Source of the DNA: Cornus controversa
Lineage: Eukaryota > Streptophyta > Magnoliopsida > Cornales > Cornaceae
Length of the DNA: 64,000 nt
Direction of reading: 5' to 3'
NCBI GenBank assembly: GCA_026545225.1
Contig: CM048846.1
Location: 17,720,501-17,784,500, forward strand
The notes beneath the pieces were generated by a model that was not told where the DNA came from, did not search any database, and worked only from the letters and a program-made list of their open reading frames with translations. This document shows positions 12,697 to 24,720 of the stretch, piece after piece (position 1 is the stretch's first letter; every line of letters begins with the position of its first letter). A program made the position numbers and the translations under genes.

Positions 12697-15600
12697 TGTG
12701 TCACGCTCCCAAATTTAAATACAAAAAACCCCTGTTTCATATTTAAATCTAGTGCATGACTTAAATATCACATCCACAACCAACCTCAAAACACTAAATG
12801 AAATCATCTTTATTCTATAATTCCATTAAATGCAAAATAAATTCATAAATCAACACTAATAAAATTTCACCAACTAACGTCATCCTCATTACATGAGTTC
12901 TCATAACAAAAGTAACTGGACTAACTAGAAATAAGAAAATAAAATTAGATAGATCTTCATCCATTGATCTCTACCACATACACATGTATAATCAACGAAT
13001 ACTTGAAAGTTGTTAAATAGGTGAGCTCATAAACTCAACAAGAGTATTGCTACACACAATTAATGTTCAGCAAATTGACCCGATCTTATATTCTCACATA
13101 TAAAAGTAACTCGCAACAATCGATTATATTACCTTAATGACAGATAATTTAAACAAACATTAATTAAAAAAAATGCACAATCTCATATAAAATGTATGGA
13201 TCACGTATAACTCATCTTAAGTCATTTTATGATTTCATACGTTACCATCGTTAATATCATATAACAATTAATAACGCGCTAATTACCATATCAAAAGTCA
13301 AAGTTCTCACAATTTAATTTATGTCATAATTATCTTAATTATGAACTATAAATCAATTAAATATCTTGATTAATTCTTATTAAGTTCTCATATATCTCAC
13401 ATGGGCCACAGGCTCCCTTCCAATAAATGGCTAGCTCAGCCAACAAAATGTTGTGCATCGCATAGCCCCAGACTATCGAAGGTCACACATGTGGTTGGAT
13501 TTATACGTCTACTCACCCAAATGGTCCTGGACCATGTCCACATAATAAGGGTACGCTCAATCCTATAGCTATACAAAAAGGATAGTGCACTTTCAAATAG
13601 GCTGGTCTTGGACCATGCCTATCAAAGTCCTCATAGGGTTAGTCCCGGACTATCTTCCGACTAATCAGATAACATCCATTAATTACCAATTATGCTGATT
13701 TATCAATCGTATGCAACATTAAGCAAATTTAATCAATAATCAACATGTTTCTATACACTTTAATTATTACTCAAAGTAGACAAGACGCAACTAGTGAGAG
13801 TACAAAATTCGTGAAGATTCTTGACATCAAATATAAGTCTCGGTAAAATTTCAGAATCTAACTCTTTATCGTTACTCCGTACGCTCTAATTACATGCACC
13901 AAAGATATTACTTTTTTTGGTTTTACTTTGATTAAACTACCTAAACCTACTGTAAAACCAGTATTTCAACACAATTATGTTCATTATGCATAAATCTATT
14001 ATTCTGAAATTTTATTTCAGTTGGACCCAAAGTGGACCCAACGGACTGGCTCGACAAGTGGATCTCAGCGATCCTTTCTGACAATTGAGTCGCTGCTTTA
14101 CGACCTCTCACTCTTCACCACTCCCAACAGAACTCTTAATGCTAAATTATTTAGTATATTATCTCACAATCCATGATTCTTAAAGTCTTTTGTTTTGTAT
14201 CATCATCATGTGTATATTTATGCCAATATAAATCTACTACATACAATAATCTATTCAATTCTTGTCAAGAACATTCCAAATTAATGAATATGAATCTATT
14301 CAAATTAAATTTCAATCTTTCATCTATCTTAATACATTTAATTCCAACTGTAATTGATCATATATACATGTTTATGTATAGTCCACATATATAAACTCTG
14401 TAGATGCCAATCTTTTAAGAAAAACATGGTAAGGATTTCTCTACCATCCTTCGTGTTGGTCTAACCTTGACCCAAATAAATCATAGGAATTCAAAGTTAT
14501 GCCAAACACGTGAATACCTATTACGTTCATGAGATTCAATTGCAACCTAAGTCCCTCAAACATTGTTCCTACATATACAAGTTCCTTATTCACTTTTTGT
14601 ATGAATCCCTTGTAGCCATGGGCGCCACCCCCCCCCCCCCCCCCCTCCCCCCTGATTTTATTATTTTATTATTACTATATGCATATTTTTTGTAAATCTC
14701 AAAAATGCCCTCCCTCCCTCAATTTTTTTTTTTACTCTAATAAATTAGTGATGATAAAGATTCAAAAGGAGGTATTGGTCATTTGGTCTTGTAATGTGTT
14801 AAAAACTAATGGTAGTACCCAATTATGAAAATACAAAAGATAAACAACAGGTTTTCTTTTGTATGTAATACAACATGTATATATGAATATTTGAATTTTT
14901 GTTTATATTTTAATAATTCGTAACATTTCCGTCCTAGGTCAAAACATAGTGAAAGTGGTACTTAAATGGAAGTTCTCAAAATTCTCTACTCAATGAATTT
15001 CGTTTCATCAAAAGATATTTATTTATAGTGGGAGTTATGATACTTGAAGTGAGATAAAGGAAAAAAATATATATTTATATACATTCACTTGTATGTTATA
15101 CGTTATGGAAGAATGGAAAAGGGGGTGTATTGTGTGTAATGCAAACATATATATTTTTGTGTATATATTTTCTTAAATTTGTTTTATATAACATTTTTAA
15201 ACTTGAAAATTTATAACTAATTGACAAAACTTGAGTCTAAATTGAGTATTTTGAATCATCTATTCAATGAAAATAGTTTTCGGAACAAATTCTAAGTGCA
15301 CAAAGCCTAGTTATTTAAATCTGGAGAAAAATGAATTTCTTTTATTTGAATGAGAAAAAAGAATTTGACCAAGCTAGTTTCAAGGGCGTTGACAATTGAG
15401 TTTCAACTTTTAATTTAATTCTTTTTATCACACCGAATTTGAAAACTCGGGGTGTGACAATTTGGTATCAGAGCGTAGTTATACCTTCTAATTTTTGAAG
15501 GAAAAAAAACCTCCAAAGTTAACAATAGCTCATTCTCTCTCTATTCCTGACTTCACTCTAGCGGCCTCTTCATGACTGCGCTCCAGTCTCCTCTCTGAGT

Positions 15601-17082
15601 TTGCGAAGAAGAGATAGAGAAAGTAAATCAACCTTCTATAATTCAGTTTCTCTATCACTAACTCACTGCAAGCTTGTTATTCATTTCTTTTGCAGTAAAA
15701 TACATTTATTTTTCATAGAATTTGAAAATTCTAGATGGCTAGATGTAAATCTTTCTTTACATTTAATTTTTTTTTTAAGCTTTGATACTCTAGCTTTCTA
15801 AGGATTATATTTCTAATTTTTTTTCAATAACATTAGATTATGTTGTCCCTGTTCCATTATTTTGATTTTTCGTTTCCTCATTAATAATCATTATCTCTAA
15901 CAAAGAAACAAGATTGACAAAATTCATTTATTTTAGGTAAATTGAAAGTCAAGACAAACGATTTTTGCATCTTTTAGTTCTTTAAGATTGTTCTATATTG
16001 TGCAAATTTGTTAATCTGGCAAATGGTTTGGACATAATATAATGATTTTGTTGTGTTTTTTCATTTTTTTTTGTCTTTTGACGTGAAAAATTTATATTTG
16101 TCATGATAGTTAATTTTTTTTTCTACCAAAATACATTATGCCCCCTGAACTGGAATCCTGGCTCCGCCCCTGCTTGCAGCCCAAACCTACTGCTATATAA
16201 GTTATATAAGAGCATATATATATTCACATGTAAAGCTTGCAAGGGTCTTCACCTAAATAAGAGGATTAAAATATACTTTTCTATTAGCAATAAAGTATCA
16301 CATACCACTCACATATCGTCTAATTCATGCATGTGTATATATACACACATATATATCAATACATAATATATTTCAACCATGAGTGTGAGAATTCTTTAAA
16401 AAAATAACACATTTATGGTTAAATTAATCCAATTCGCTCAAAAGTTCAACAATCATATATCTATCATATTTACCACATAAATTTTTCTAAGTTAAATCTC
16501 ATATATAGTTGTTCTTCTCATATGAATGCATGGTAAAATTACTATAGATTATTGTACAAGGAAATTTTAATAATTAAAAGTAAGTAAATAGAGTCAATTA
16601 TTTAGGTTGCCAGTATAATCACGTTCTATGCTATTAACAATAGTTTCAAATTCAACCTTTCAATACTAAAATCGACTACTATAAATTCCATAATTAAACC
16701 TTAAATAATTAGTTGACTACCAAGTCACAATTATATATAGGATTATTAAGCAAGATCAACTTGTCTAAATTATTTTTTCAATTCAATGTTTTTCTTCTTT
16801 TCAAGCAACTCTCTTCATTGCCGCTATCTCTAGTCTCGTCTCGGCTTCTAAAATTTTTAGGTTATATTATACGATATTAAACCCTAGCCGTATCACTTAT
16901 ATAGAGACTATTTAGTGGTTATAATTCCATTAGGATTAAGATTCTTTTTTAAATTTAAGTCCCTAATCTTGTTTGCCAAGCATAAATATATAAACTTATA
17001 TTATAAATAAATATACTCAAAATTACTTATCTAACCCTCAAAATATTTTTAAAATATATTTTAAAATTTTGGGGATATTACA
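12697..17082 (-). mobile_element. Ty3/gypsy-type LTR, minus orientation, interrupted by a hAT element
   Basis: Read on the minus strand the LTR starts TGTAATATCCCC near 17082 and ends with GGGAGCGTGACA near 12699. The bases just outside its start (AATTTTGAGGATGAAATTTC, then TTAAGGTGGGTAGAT) look like the pol end and polypurine tract of a chromovirus-type gypsy element, so this would be a 3' LTR. It shares an internal segment (for instance ACTCACCCAAATGGTCC at about 13510) with the solo LTR at 35738-38761, so both belong to one family. Subtracting the nested element leaves about 2.8 kb. No target duplication closes the left end. It has no coding capacity. Confidence 0.6.
14617..16172. mobile_element. 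hAT-like DNA transposon nested in the gypsy LTR
   Basis: The ends are CATGGGCGCCACC on the left and, on the other strand, CAGGGGCGGAGCCAGGAT on the right, imperfect inverted repeats of the CAGGGGCGGA kind common in plant hAT elements. The flanking eight bases are CTTGTAGC (left) and CTTGCAGC (right), an 8-bp target duplication with one transition. No transposase is readable in the 1.56 kb. A run of C (14629-14656) sits just inside the left end. At 15449-15474 it contains a retrotransposon LTR end plus a tRNA primer site, so it has itself captured or received other DNA. Confidence 0.68.
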
Positions 17083-18079
17083 ATCTACCCACCTTAACGA
17101 AATTTCATCCTCAAAATTTGTATATCGTAAATGCAATATATATCATAAGAACCTTCAACCTCAATCAAGCTTCACCCTTTTACTTTTATCCAAACATAAA
17201 ATCAATCAAAACTTGTCATAATGTAAATCAGTCTCACTACTCTAACAATTCTATTTAAATATAAATATAACGTAATCTCACAATATTGTAACTTAAAATG
17301 TCATATTTTGATGCACCAATGTTGTGGTCTGGTTACTTTGGTACTTAAACATCAAATAAGCAATCCACCAACTTTGACCTAATATTGACATCAATTTAAT
17401 TTTAAAAAGACTAAATCATTTTCAAAGAAAAATATTTTCTAGTGAAAACTATATTTGAAACTTTTACTTTATCACCATTAATCAAACTCACGAGAACTAC
17501 TTTAAATTAAACCATCTAATAACTCATCAAAATTTATTTACTAATTGCCCAAATCAAAAAATAATAAAATGTATAAGCTTAATACTCCAAAACGATATAT
17601 CATATACTTTTCTTAAAGAAAGGAGTGCATATCTATAGTTGCTAGATTAGTATTTCAAATCTACTAATATCTTTAATCAACCTACCATGTATGCTCTTCA
17701 TGACATGACACTCAATCAAGAGAATCAAAATCACCACATTAATGCAAATTTTTTTCCAAAGCACATTTTATGATCAAATATCAAATAAATCATTAACTTT
17801 ATATGGTAAAACTCAAACATTTAATGCATTGTATGTGGTGTACTATATTTTTTTCAGGAATCAATTAAATAAATCTCATGCAATTAGTATGTTGACTCAT
17901 AATCATGTATACTACCAAGACATAAATCATCATGTAAGCACCACAAAAATAATAATATTAATTAATTAATTCACATCAAACACTCAAAATGAACTTAATT
18001 TGTTCCTTTATATATATATCACACGAGAGTTAACATATACCCTACAATTAGTTTTCTCACAAGTGTTACTCGTTACACT
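17083..18079 (-). mobile_element. Degenerate internal remnant of the gypsy-type element
   Basis: The segment starts with the presumed polypurine tract of the minus-strand element and continues as AT-rich sequence with no conserved reverse transcriptase or integrase frame. It may be the decayed 3' internal region of that element. Its right limit is set only by the start of the next recognisable repeat. Confidence 0.35.
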
Positions 18080-18637
18080 TGTTTATCATTGTGGACATGT
18101 GTGATGTGGGCAGGTGCGAGAGACATTGGGCGAGTTACCACACCGACAGGCTACATGGTGCTTAATCCCACATCACCTAGGTGTGGAGAAGGGAATGTGT
18201 TTATATGTAATATGTTCTCTCCAAATGGTATGAAACGTTTGGGGTAAAATCCAAGACCAAAATCGTGCAAGCTTAGGCCCAAATAGGATAATATCATATC
18301 ATTAGGTGAAGTGGGTTGTTACAAATGGTATCAGAGTCGGACCTAGCCAGAAGTGTGCCAACAGGGATGTTAGGCCTTCTAGGGGGTGGATTGTGGTGAC
18401 CCTTGTGGGCGGGTGTGATGTTGACGGGTGCGAGAGACACTAGGAGAGCTACCACCATGGCAGGCTATAGGGTGCTCAATCCCACATTGCTTGGGTGTGG
18501 AGAAGGGGATGTGCTTATAGATAGTGTGTTATCTCCAAATGATATGAGACCTTTTAGGGTAAAATCCAAGAGCAAAATCGTGTGGGGTTAGGCCAAAGCG
18601 GAAAATATCATACCATCAGGTGGAGTGAGTAGTTACA
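18080..18637 (+). mobile_element. TRIM element (miniature LTR retrotransposon), complete
   Basis: Two LTRs of about 245 bp (18080-18323 and 18392-18637) flank a 68-bp core. The first LTR is followed after two bases by TGGTATCAGAGT (18326-18337), the plant initiator-Met tRNA primer site. The core ends with the purine-rich tract AGGGGGTGGA before the second LTR, which starts TGTGGTGACCC. There is no coding capacity, as expected for a TRIM. The LTRs share the core phrase GGTGCT(C/T)AATCCCACAT. I could not confirm an exact target duplication. It must rely on enzymes from other elements. Confidence 0.88.
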
Positions 18638-19099
18638 CTTTGTTTCTACAGTTTTAGAACAAAAATAGAAAAAACAAAAATAAAATGCATGCCAAACAGG
18701 CCCCCATTGTCTCTAACATGACTCAAACATGCACCCTTACTTTTTAATTGGATTGTGAGATTATAACACATGGACTAATGCCATTGACGGGTATGTTTAT
18801 CCTTGTTATACCTTCTACTTCCTAAACTTTCATTACTTCTAAATATTAAATGACATAGCCACCCTTAATCCTAATAACTAAGTTATTAGAGAGAGTTTAG
18901 CTTAATTATTGTATTCTCAAACAAAATCATATTCAAATTCGAACGCACACCCCCTACATATATATTAACAAAACTAATCTTAAATTTCTTAAATTGAAAA
19001 AATATTAATACCCAAAATACCTTAACCCAATAAATAAAGACTTTCAATTGTCTATGATAATAAGAAATAACAATTCACTAGTGGCCGGATTATGGTACT

Positions 19100-20688
19100 T
19101 GTAATAGCTTACGCCACTTGATGGTATGATATTATTTGCTTTCGGCCTAAGCCCACACGTTTTTGTTCTTGTGTTCTACCCCAAAAGACCTTATATTATT
19201 TGGAGAAAACACACTACATATAAGAACATCCCCTTCTCTACACCCAGGCGATGTGGGATTGAGCACCTTGCAGCCTGCCAGTGTGGTAGCTCGTCCAGTG
19301 TCTCTCGTAACTGCCCACAAAGGTCATAACAATCCATCCCCCTAGGAGGCCTGACGTTCCCATCGACACACTTCCAGCTGGGTCCGACTCTGATACCATT
19401 TATAATAGCTCGTTCCACTTGATGGTATGATATTGTCCGCTTTGGGCCTAAACCCGTATGTTTTTGTTCTTGAATTTTACCCCAAAAGGTCTCATATCAT
19501 TTGAAGAGAACACACTACATATAAGCACACCCCGTTCTCCACACCCAAGCGATGTGGGATTGAGCACTTTTTAGCCTGCTAGTGTGGTAGCTCGCCCGGT
19601 GACTCTCACTTGCCCATATCACACCTGTCCACAAGGGTCACCACCTAAGAAGCATGGACACGGACATGGGACACTGGTACGATACGACACGGATACGCCG
19701 ACATGGCAAATTTTAAAAAAATAAGACACGGACACGGCGGGGATACGACTATGAAATAATATATATTCAACAAGTTAACCAATATCCACAGTACCATAAA
19801 TCTAACAATAAAAAAAGAATAAATTACACAAATACTTCAATTTATTATCAAGCAATTAATGTATTTTCAAAAATGGTGTTCATTATATTCAAACCCACTA
19901 TTAGAATCTCGCACATTACTTATTTTTCTAATAACAAACAAATAAATTTAAATACAAAATACCAAATAAACCAACATGGCTTTATGTGAAATAAAGTTCT
20001 ATTGACTTTTTTATTTTTTTGTTTCTAAATTTATTATTTAAGAATTTTATCTAACTATTTTTTATTTTTAAAATTTTTTATTTTAGAAAATACTATATTT
20101 ATAGAGAAAAGGGCATAATAGTCATATTAAATGGTATATATGTCGTTATAGTTATTTCAAGGGGTCAAGATGTCAACTTTTAGAAGATGAGGTGCTAAAA
20201 TGCTAAAACAAATAGTTCATAGGGGTCTTTTTGTAACTTTGGAAAAGTTCAGGGATTTTTTTGCACTTTTAAAAATTACAAAATGTATCCCGCCGTGTCC
20301 CCCGCGTGTCCTATTCGTGTCCTTGCCATGTCCCTCGTGTGTCTAAAAAAAAAAATTCAGGACACTTCTAAGGAGTGTCCGACACATGTCCGAGGAGTGT
20401 CCAACACGGGCATGGCACCCCTATACGAAGTGTCCGTGTTTTCTAGGTCACCACAATCCAACCCCTAGGAGGCCTGACGTCCCCATCGACACATTTCCAA
20501 CTAGGTCCGGCTCTAATACCATTTATAACATCCCGCTCCAAAAGGCCTTATACCATTTGAAGAGAACACATTACATATAAGCACACCCCTTTCTCCACAC
20601 CCAGATGATGTGGGATTGAGCACCATGTAGCCTGTCAGTGTGGTAGCTTGCCCAATGTCTCTCGCACCTGCGCACAAGGGTCACCACA
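19100..20688 (-). mobile_element. TRIM element, three-LTR tandem array, minus strand
   Basis: Three minus-strand LTR copies alternate with two short cores: LTR 19100-19331, core, LTR about 19401-19644 plus a few bases after a nested insertion, core, LTR 20524-20688. Both cores carry the reversed primer site (TGATACCA at 19391-19398; the other copy is mutated to TAATACCA) and the reversed polypurine tract. The last LTR lacks about 80-100 bp after CCCGCTCC. The hexamer GGTACT flanks both sides (19094-19099 and 20692-20697) but is not placed exactly at the LTR ends. Such LTR-core-LTR-core-LTR arrays can arise by recombination between TRIM copies. Confidence 0.85.
19645..20445. mobile_element. 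MULE-like non-autonomous element inside the TRIM array
   Basis: An 801-bp segment interrupts the middle TRIM LTR and is bounded by the exact 9-bp duplication GGTCACCAC (19636-19644 and 20446-20454), the length made by Mutator-like transposases. The ends are imperfect inverted repeats: CTAAGAAGCATGGACACGG on the left and, reversed, TAGAAAACACGGACACTTC on the right. Sub-terminal DNA is unusually rich in the words GGACACGG and GTGTCC. There is no transposase frame. A diverged relative lies at about 46369-46938. Confidence 0.85.
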
Positions 20689-20697
20689 ATTGGTACT

Positions 20698-22445
20698 CTT
20701 GGTAACCAATACTTTCTCCTTAAAATGGTAATTCAAACCCTGTTATACAAAATTATTTGGATGTTGTTAAATAAAGATATAGAAGACTTAAGGGTAAAAT
20801 GCAAAAAAAAAAAAAAAAGCCATACAAAAATTGTGCACAAAACACCCCTCCAGTTAATCCATGTATATAACCTCTTAACATTTGAAAAATGTATGCAAAT
20901 ACCCCTTTCATCCATTCTGATAAAAAAAAAAAAAACTGAAAACCTCAAAATGCCCTTTTTAAATTACCAGAATGGCACAACTGTGAGTTGCACGCTGTGA
21001 AAGTGGCTACAAAAGTCTAAATTGAAACTTAGAGGAAAGTGAATAGGTTTACTTGCTCATTTGCTCAATTTTTTAGATTAATCCAATTTTAATGGATGTG
21101 CTCTACCTCTATTTCTACGAGGCTTTTGAGATGCCTATTCCTCTTCCTTCTTTGTCACCGAAGACTTCACATTACAAGCGGTGAACTATCCTTTCGGTTT
21201 CTCAATGGCCGCATAAGCTGGTATAGGTACTTGACTTATCCTCAGAATAATCATAACTATCAATGGAAAGGGCAAAGTCGAGAGCTAGTGTCCTAAAGTG
21301 CCGTATCTCCAAAATCATAGTCCTAAGAATAGTTCTTAGATATTGATCTCATCACTATTGATTATATGATATAACATCTTAGCTCTACTTTTAAAAAAGT
21401 TTTCCTTATGATCATGTGGGTCTAAGGTATATGAAACCACTAAATTCAACCCCGAGACGTCATTAGTAATATAGGAATTATGTATCTTATCCACTAACAT
21501 TGGAACACCCTCAATACACAGGTTCCTTTGCATATCCTCTATGTTTGGCCTATTTTGAGCACCATTTGTGAGATATGTAATTGTAATTGGAAAATTTCGA
21601 TGTCAAAACTTGTGGATCGAGTAGTAATTTTTGTCTGATCTTGTGTCTCGATCTTCGGAGCTGAACGGAAAGTGTCTCGATACCGTGGATTTGATGAGGA
21701 CATCATTTAGAACAAGTATGTGAGTGAGGACACTATGTTTTAAAGTTTGCTGGGCTTAGGACTTGAAAAATATGCTTTAAATGTAAAAATTAAATTTTTG
21801 CTAAGTCCCATCGGTCCCCAAACATGAGGACCGGTCCAACTTCTCTCGAGACTTTCGAAATTCAACATGTCTGAAAAGTCCCACCGGTCCCCAAATATTA
21901 GAACCGGTCCGAATTTTCTCAGGACTTGAAAATTTTTAAGTGTCTGCAAAAGTCCTACCGGTCCCCAATTTTTAGGACCAGTCCGACTTAGCTGATGCGC
22001 GTGAAAATTTTCTTTTTGATCTGAATTGATTTCGTAGTAAACCAAAATTTCTCTAAAAACTTTCCTTAGGTGTTTAAACTTGTTTTTCAAGTAGACTAAG
22101 GATTCTAAACCTTATAAATACCTCTTTATGCTTCAATCAAAATATGGGAAAAGAAGAGACACAATGATTTAACTGTTAAAGACAAGAATATATTTTTGAG
22201 AGCTAAAAGAGGAATTTATGAGAGAAAATCTTCATTGATTTTATTTTTGAGAGCACACACACACGGAATGTTTAAGTTGTGATGTTCTTCTTCATCTGAT
22301 CAACGGAACCTTCAAGACAACATCAGTTTACAAATTCTGAGTTATATTTTATTTGGTTAATTTAGTTGTGAATTTCATGATGTCTCATGTTGTGTCTTTT
22401 GATGATAAAATTATTTTACCCTAATTTTCCGATTCTATAACTGGC
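20698..22445. other. Intergenic and probable LTR/leader of the copia fragment
   Basis: No host gene is seen. The part from about 21740 to 22440 leads directly into the gag remnant at 22446 and probably includes the decayed LTR and leader of that element. It contains the triple repeat at 21805-21990. No clean LTR boundaries or primer site were recognised. Confidence 0.45.
21805..21990. repeat. Three imperfect ~85-bp repeats with an inverted CGGTCC core
   Basis: Three units each contain CGGTCCCCAA..., then a short spacer, then GGACCGGTCC or a variant (GAACCGGTCC, GGACCAGTCC), preceded by AAGTCC(C/T). Each unit is itself a small inverted repeat (GGTCC / GGACC). They lie just upstream of the copia gag remnant and are probably part of its LTR or leader. 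Confidence 0.65.
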
Positions 22446-22966
22446 ATGCATCTTGAGTGGTCTAAGTTGAAAAGGGACTATGAAAATTTGTTGAAAAAAT
22501 TGAAACTTGCAGAACTTGATAGAGATATTTACAAATTGGAAGTTTCAGTCACCAATAAAAATTTAGAAGAACTTAGGCATGAAAAGATGAATCTTCTTAG
22601 AAAAGTTGAATTTCTGGAACAGGAAGTTAAACAGATTAAAGGGTTTAATAATTCACTTGAGCATAAGATTGATAACTTGAATTGTGGACTTGTTAAATCT
22701 AATCAATCTTTTAAAAATTTAACTCTGATACTTGCAAATTTGGTAAGTTGGATTTTACTAAAAACTTGAGTAACAAAGAAGAATTGGTTTCAACTTCAAT
22801 GGAATTTTTACTTTTAAAAGCAAAAGAGATTTGTGTAAAAGTTGAGACTAAGCCTTCTATTATTACTCATGCTCTAAAACTTGCTCCAACATGCCATTTT
22901 TGTGGAGAAATAGGTCATATTAAATACAAGTGTCAGAAGAGAAAAGTTTTACTAAAAAAAGCATAA
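22446..22966 (+). pseudogene. Ty1/copia gag remnant with zinc knuckle
   Basis: The first frame (22446-22769) is a Lys/Glu/Leu-rich coiled-coil segment typical of the C-terminal half of copia gag. A second overlapping frame (22748-22966) ends with CHFCGEIGHIKYKC, a CX2CX4HX4C RNA-binding knuckle. The frame shift between them and the missing N-terminal gag domain show that it is dead. It belongs to the same fragment as the protease and integrase pieces that follow. Confidence 0.85.
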
Positions 22967-23030
22967 AAACTTAAACAGTTCAAGAGTTTTGCTGAATGAG
23001 ATGAAAGAACTTAAAAAGAAGTAACAAGAA

Positions 23031-23405
23031 TTGAAAGAAAATTTTGATAAATTAAATTCCTTTAATTCTGTTATAGGCAATGAGAAGAAAAAATCCCTTG
23101 AGATTGATAATTCTGATTCTAAAACAGTTAGGAAATCATTTGATAAAAAATCTGAAACTGTTTGGGTGAAAAAGAATAGTTTGAAATGTTTGGTCATGCA
23201 CACTGCACTTAGAGCATTTGCTCCTACATGTTGGTACTTTGATAGTGGTTGCTCTAGGCATATGACTGGGGATAGAACATTGTTTACCACTTTTAAGGAT
23301 TATACTGGTGGGTCTGTTACCTTTGGTGATGACAATGCATCTAAAGTAAGTGGTAAATGTAAAATTAATTTTCTTACTTTTGGTGAGTTGAAAAATGTTC
23401 TATAG
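23031..23405 (+). pseudogene. Copia protease remnant
   Basis: The frame carries the aspartic protease active site in CWYFDSGCSRHMTGD (D-S-G intact) followed by the usual glycine-rich flap-side sequence GGSVTFGDDNASKVSGKCKI. It is cut from gag by a stop near 22964 and from the next part by stops at 23403 and in the 23460s, so it could not be made as a polyprotein. The family lineage looks SIRE-like, by recall. Confidence 0.85.
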
Positions 23406-23519
23406 GTTAAAAGTTTAGCTGCAAACTTGTTGAGTATCAGTCAAATATGTGATAGTGGTTTTTAAGTTAATTTTACTCAACATGGATGTTTTGTAACTAA
23501 TGAGTAGGGTGATTGTATT

Positions 23520-24496
23520 TTGAAAGGATTTAGAACTCCCGAAAATTGTTATGTGATATTTTCAGATCCTTCACATATGTGTTTTTCTGCTTTGACTTAT
23601 GAAGCTATTATGTGGCATATGAGACTTGGTCATGTGAATTACAATGATTTGGTAAGTTTGTCTAATCATGAACGAGTTCGAGGTCTGCCTAAATTGAAAA
23701 GACCAACAGATGAGATATGTGGATCATGTCAATTAGGTAAGCAAATTAGAGTGTCACACAAGAGACTTAAGTATCAAGTCACTTCAAGACCATTTGAACT
23801 GATCCATATGGATTTAATGGGTCCAATAAGAACTTAAAGCATAAGTGATAAAAAGTATATGCTTGTAATGGTTGATGATTTTTCTAGATTTACTTTTATT
23901 ACTTTCTTGAGAGAAAAATCTGATGCTTTTGTGTTCTTCAGGTCAATTTGCCATAGGATCCAAAATGAGAAATGATATGCAATAACTCATGTTAGGAGTG
24001 ATAGGGGAGGTGAGTTTGAGCTTAGACCTTACATTGAGTATTGTGATAATCTTGGCATAAGTCATAAATTCTCTGCACCTAAAACACCTCAGCAAATAGT
24101 GTGGTTGAAAGAAAGAATAGGACAATTGCAGAGATGGCACGTACTATGTTTCATGAAAGTAAGTTAGCTAAATATTTTTGGGCTGAAACTGTTAGTACTG
24201 CCTGTCATATTTTAAACAGGGTGTACCTTAGGCCTGGAACTAAAAAGACTGCATATGAATTGTGGTATGAAAATACGCCCAATATTAAACACTTTCGAGT
24301 CTTTGGGAGTAAATGTTATATCCTTAGAGATAGGGAGAATTTAGGAAAATTTGATTCTAGAAGTGGTGAAGGATACTTTTTGGGGTATGCATTGAATAGT
24401 CGAGCGTATAGGGTGTATAATCGTTGCACTAATGTTGTAATGGAGTTTATTAATGTTGTGATTGATGACTCAAAGCCTAAGGAGATACATGATTAA
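23520..24496 (+). pseudogene. Copia integrase remnant, truncated before reverse transcriptase
   Basis: The pre-integrase zinc-binding part is visible (MWHMRLGHVNYNDL, then ICGSCQLGK), followed by HMDLMGPIRT at the start of the catalytic core. A stop at 23835-23837 and frame changes break the core; the downstream piece (24101-24496) includes ERKNRTIAEMARTMFHESKL and the family's C-terminal FGSKCYILRDRENLGKFDSR. The similarity fades near 24720 with no reverse transcriptase or RNase H, so the element is 3'-truncated by deletion or rearrangement. Confidence 0.87.
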
Positions 24497-24720
24497 TCTG
24501 AGGAAGAAGAGGGTATAAACACCTTAGGGTTACCTGAGAGTGAACCTAGTGAGAGAGAGGTTGAGAAAGAAAGTGAGACTGAGGATGTAGATGAACATGT
24601 AGGTGGTGATGAAATTGTAGAAGTAATTGATGATACACATGCACCTATAGAAAATCCTACACCACATGAGGAAGTCCCAATGTCTGGCACTTCTAGGGTT
24701 CGAAGTAGTCATCCATTGAC

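Noticed and set aside
12477-12740. 87-codon minus frame rich in Phe, Ile and Lys
   Set aside because: AT-rich low-complexity sequence that runs into the gypsy LTR; no domain.
18080-18637. Possible Cassandra-type element with a 5S rRNA-like LTR
   Set aside because: The LTR has the primer site and size of a TRIM, but I see no 5S internal promoter boxes, so Cassandra is not supported.
18075-18642. Target duplication ACACT for the TRIM at 18080
   Set aside because: It would require the LTR to end three bases before its expected TTACA terminus; the true duplication is unclear.
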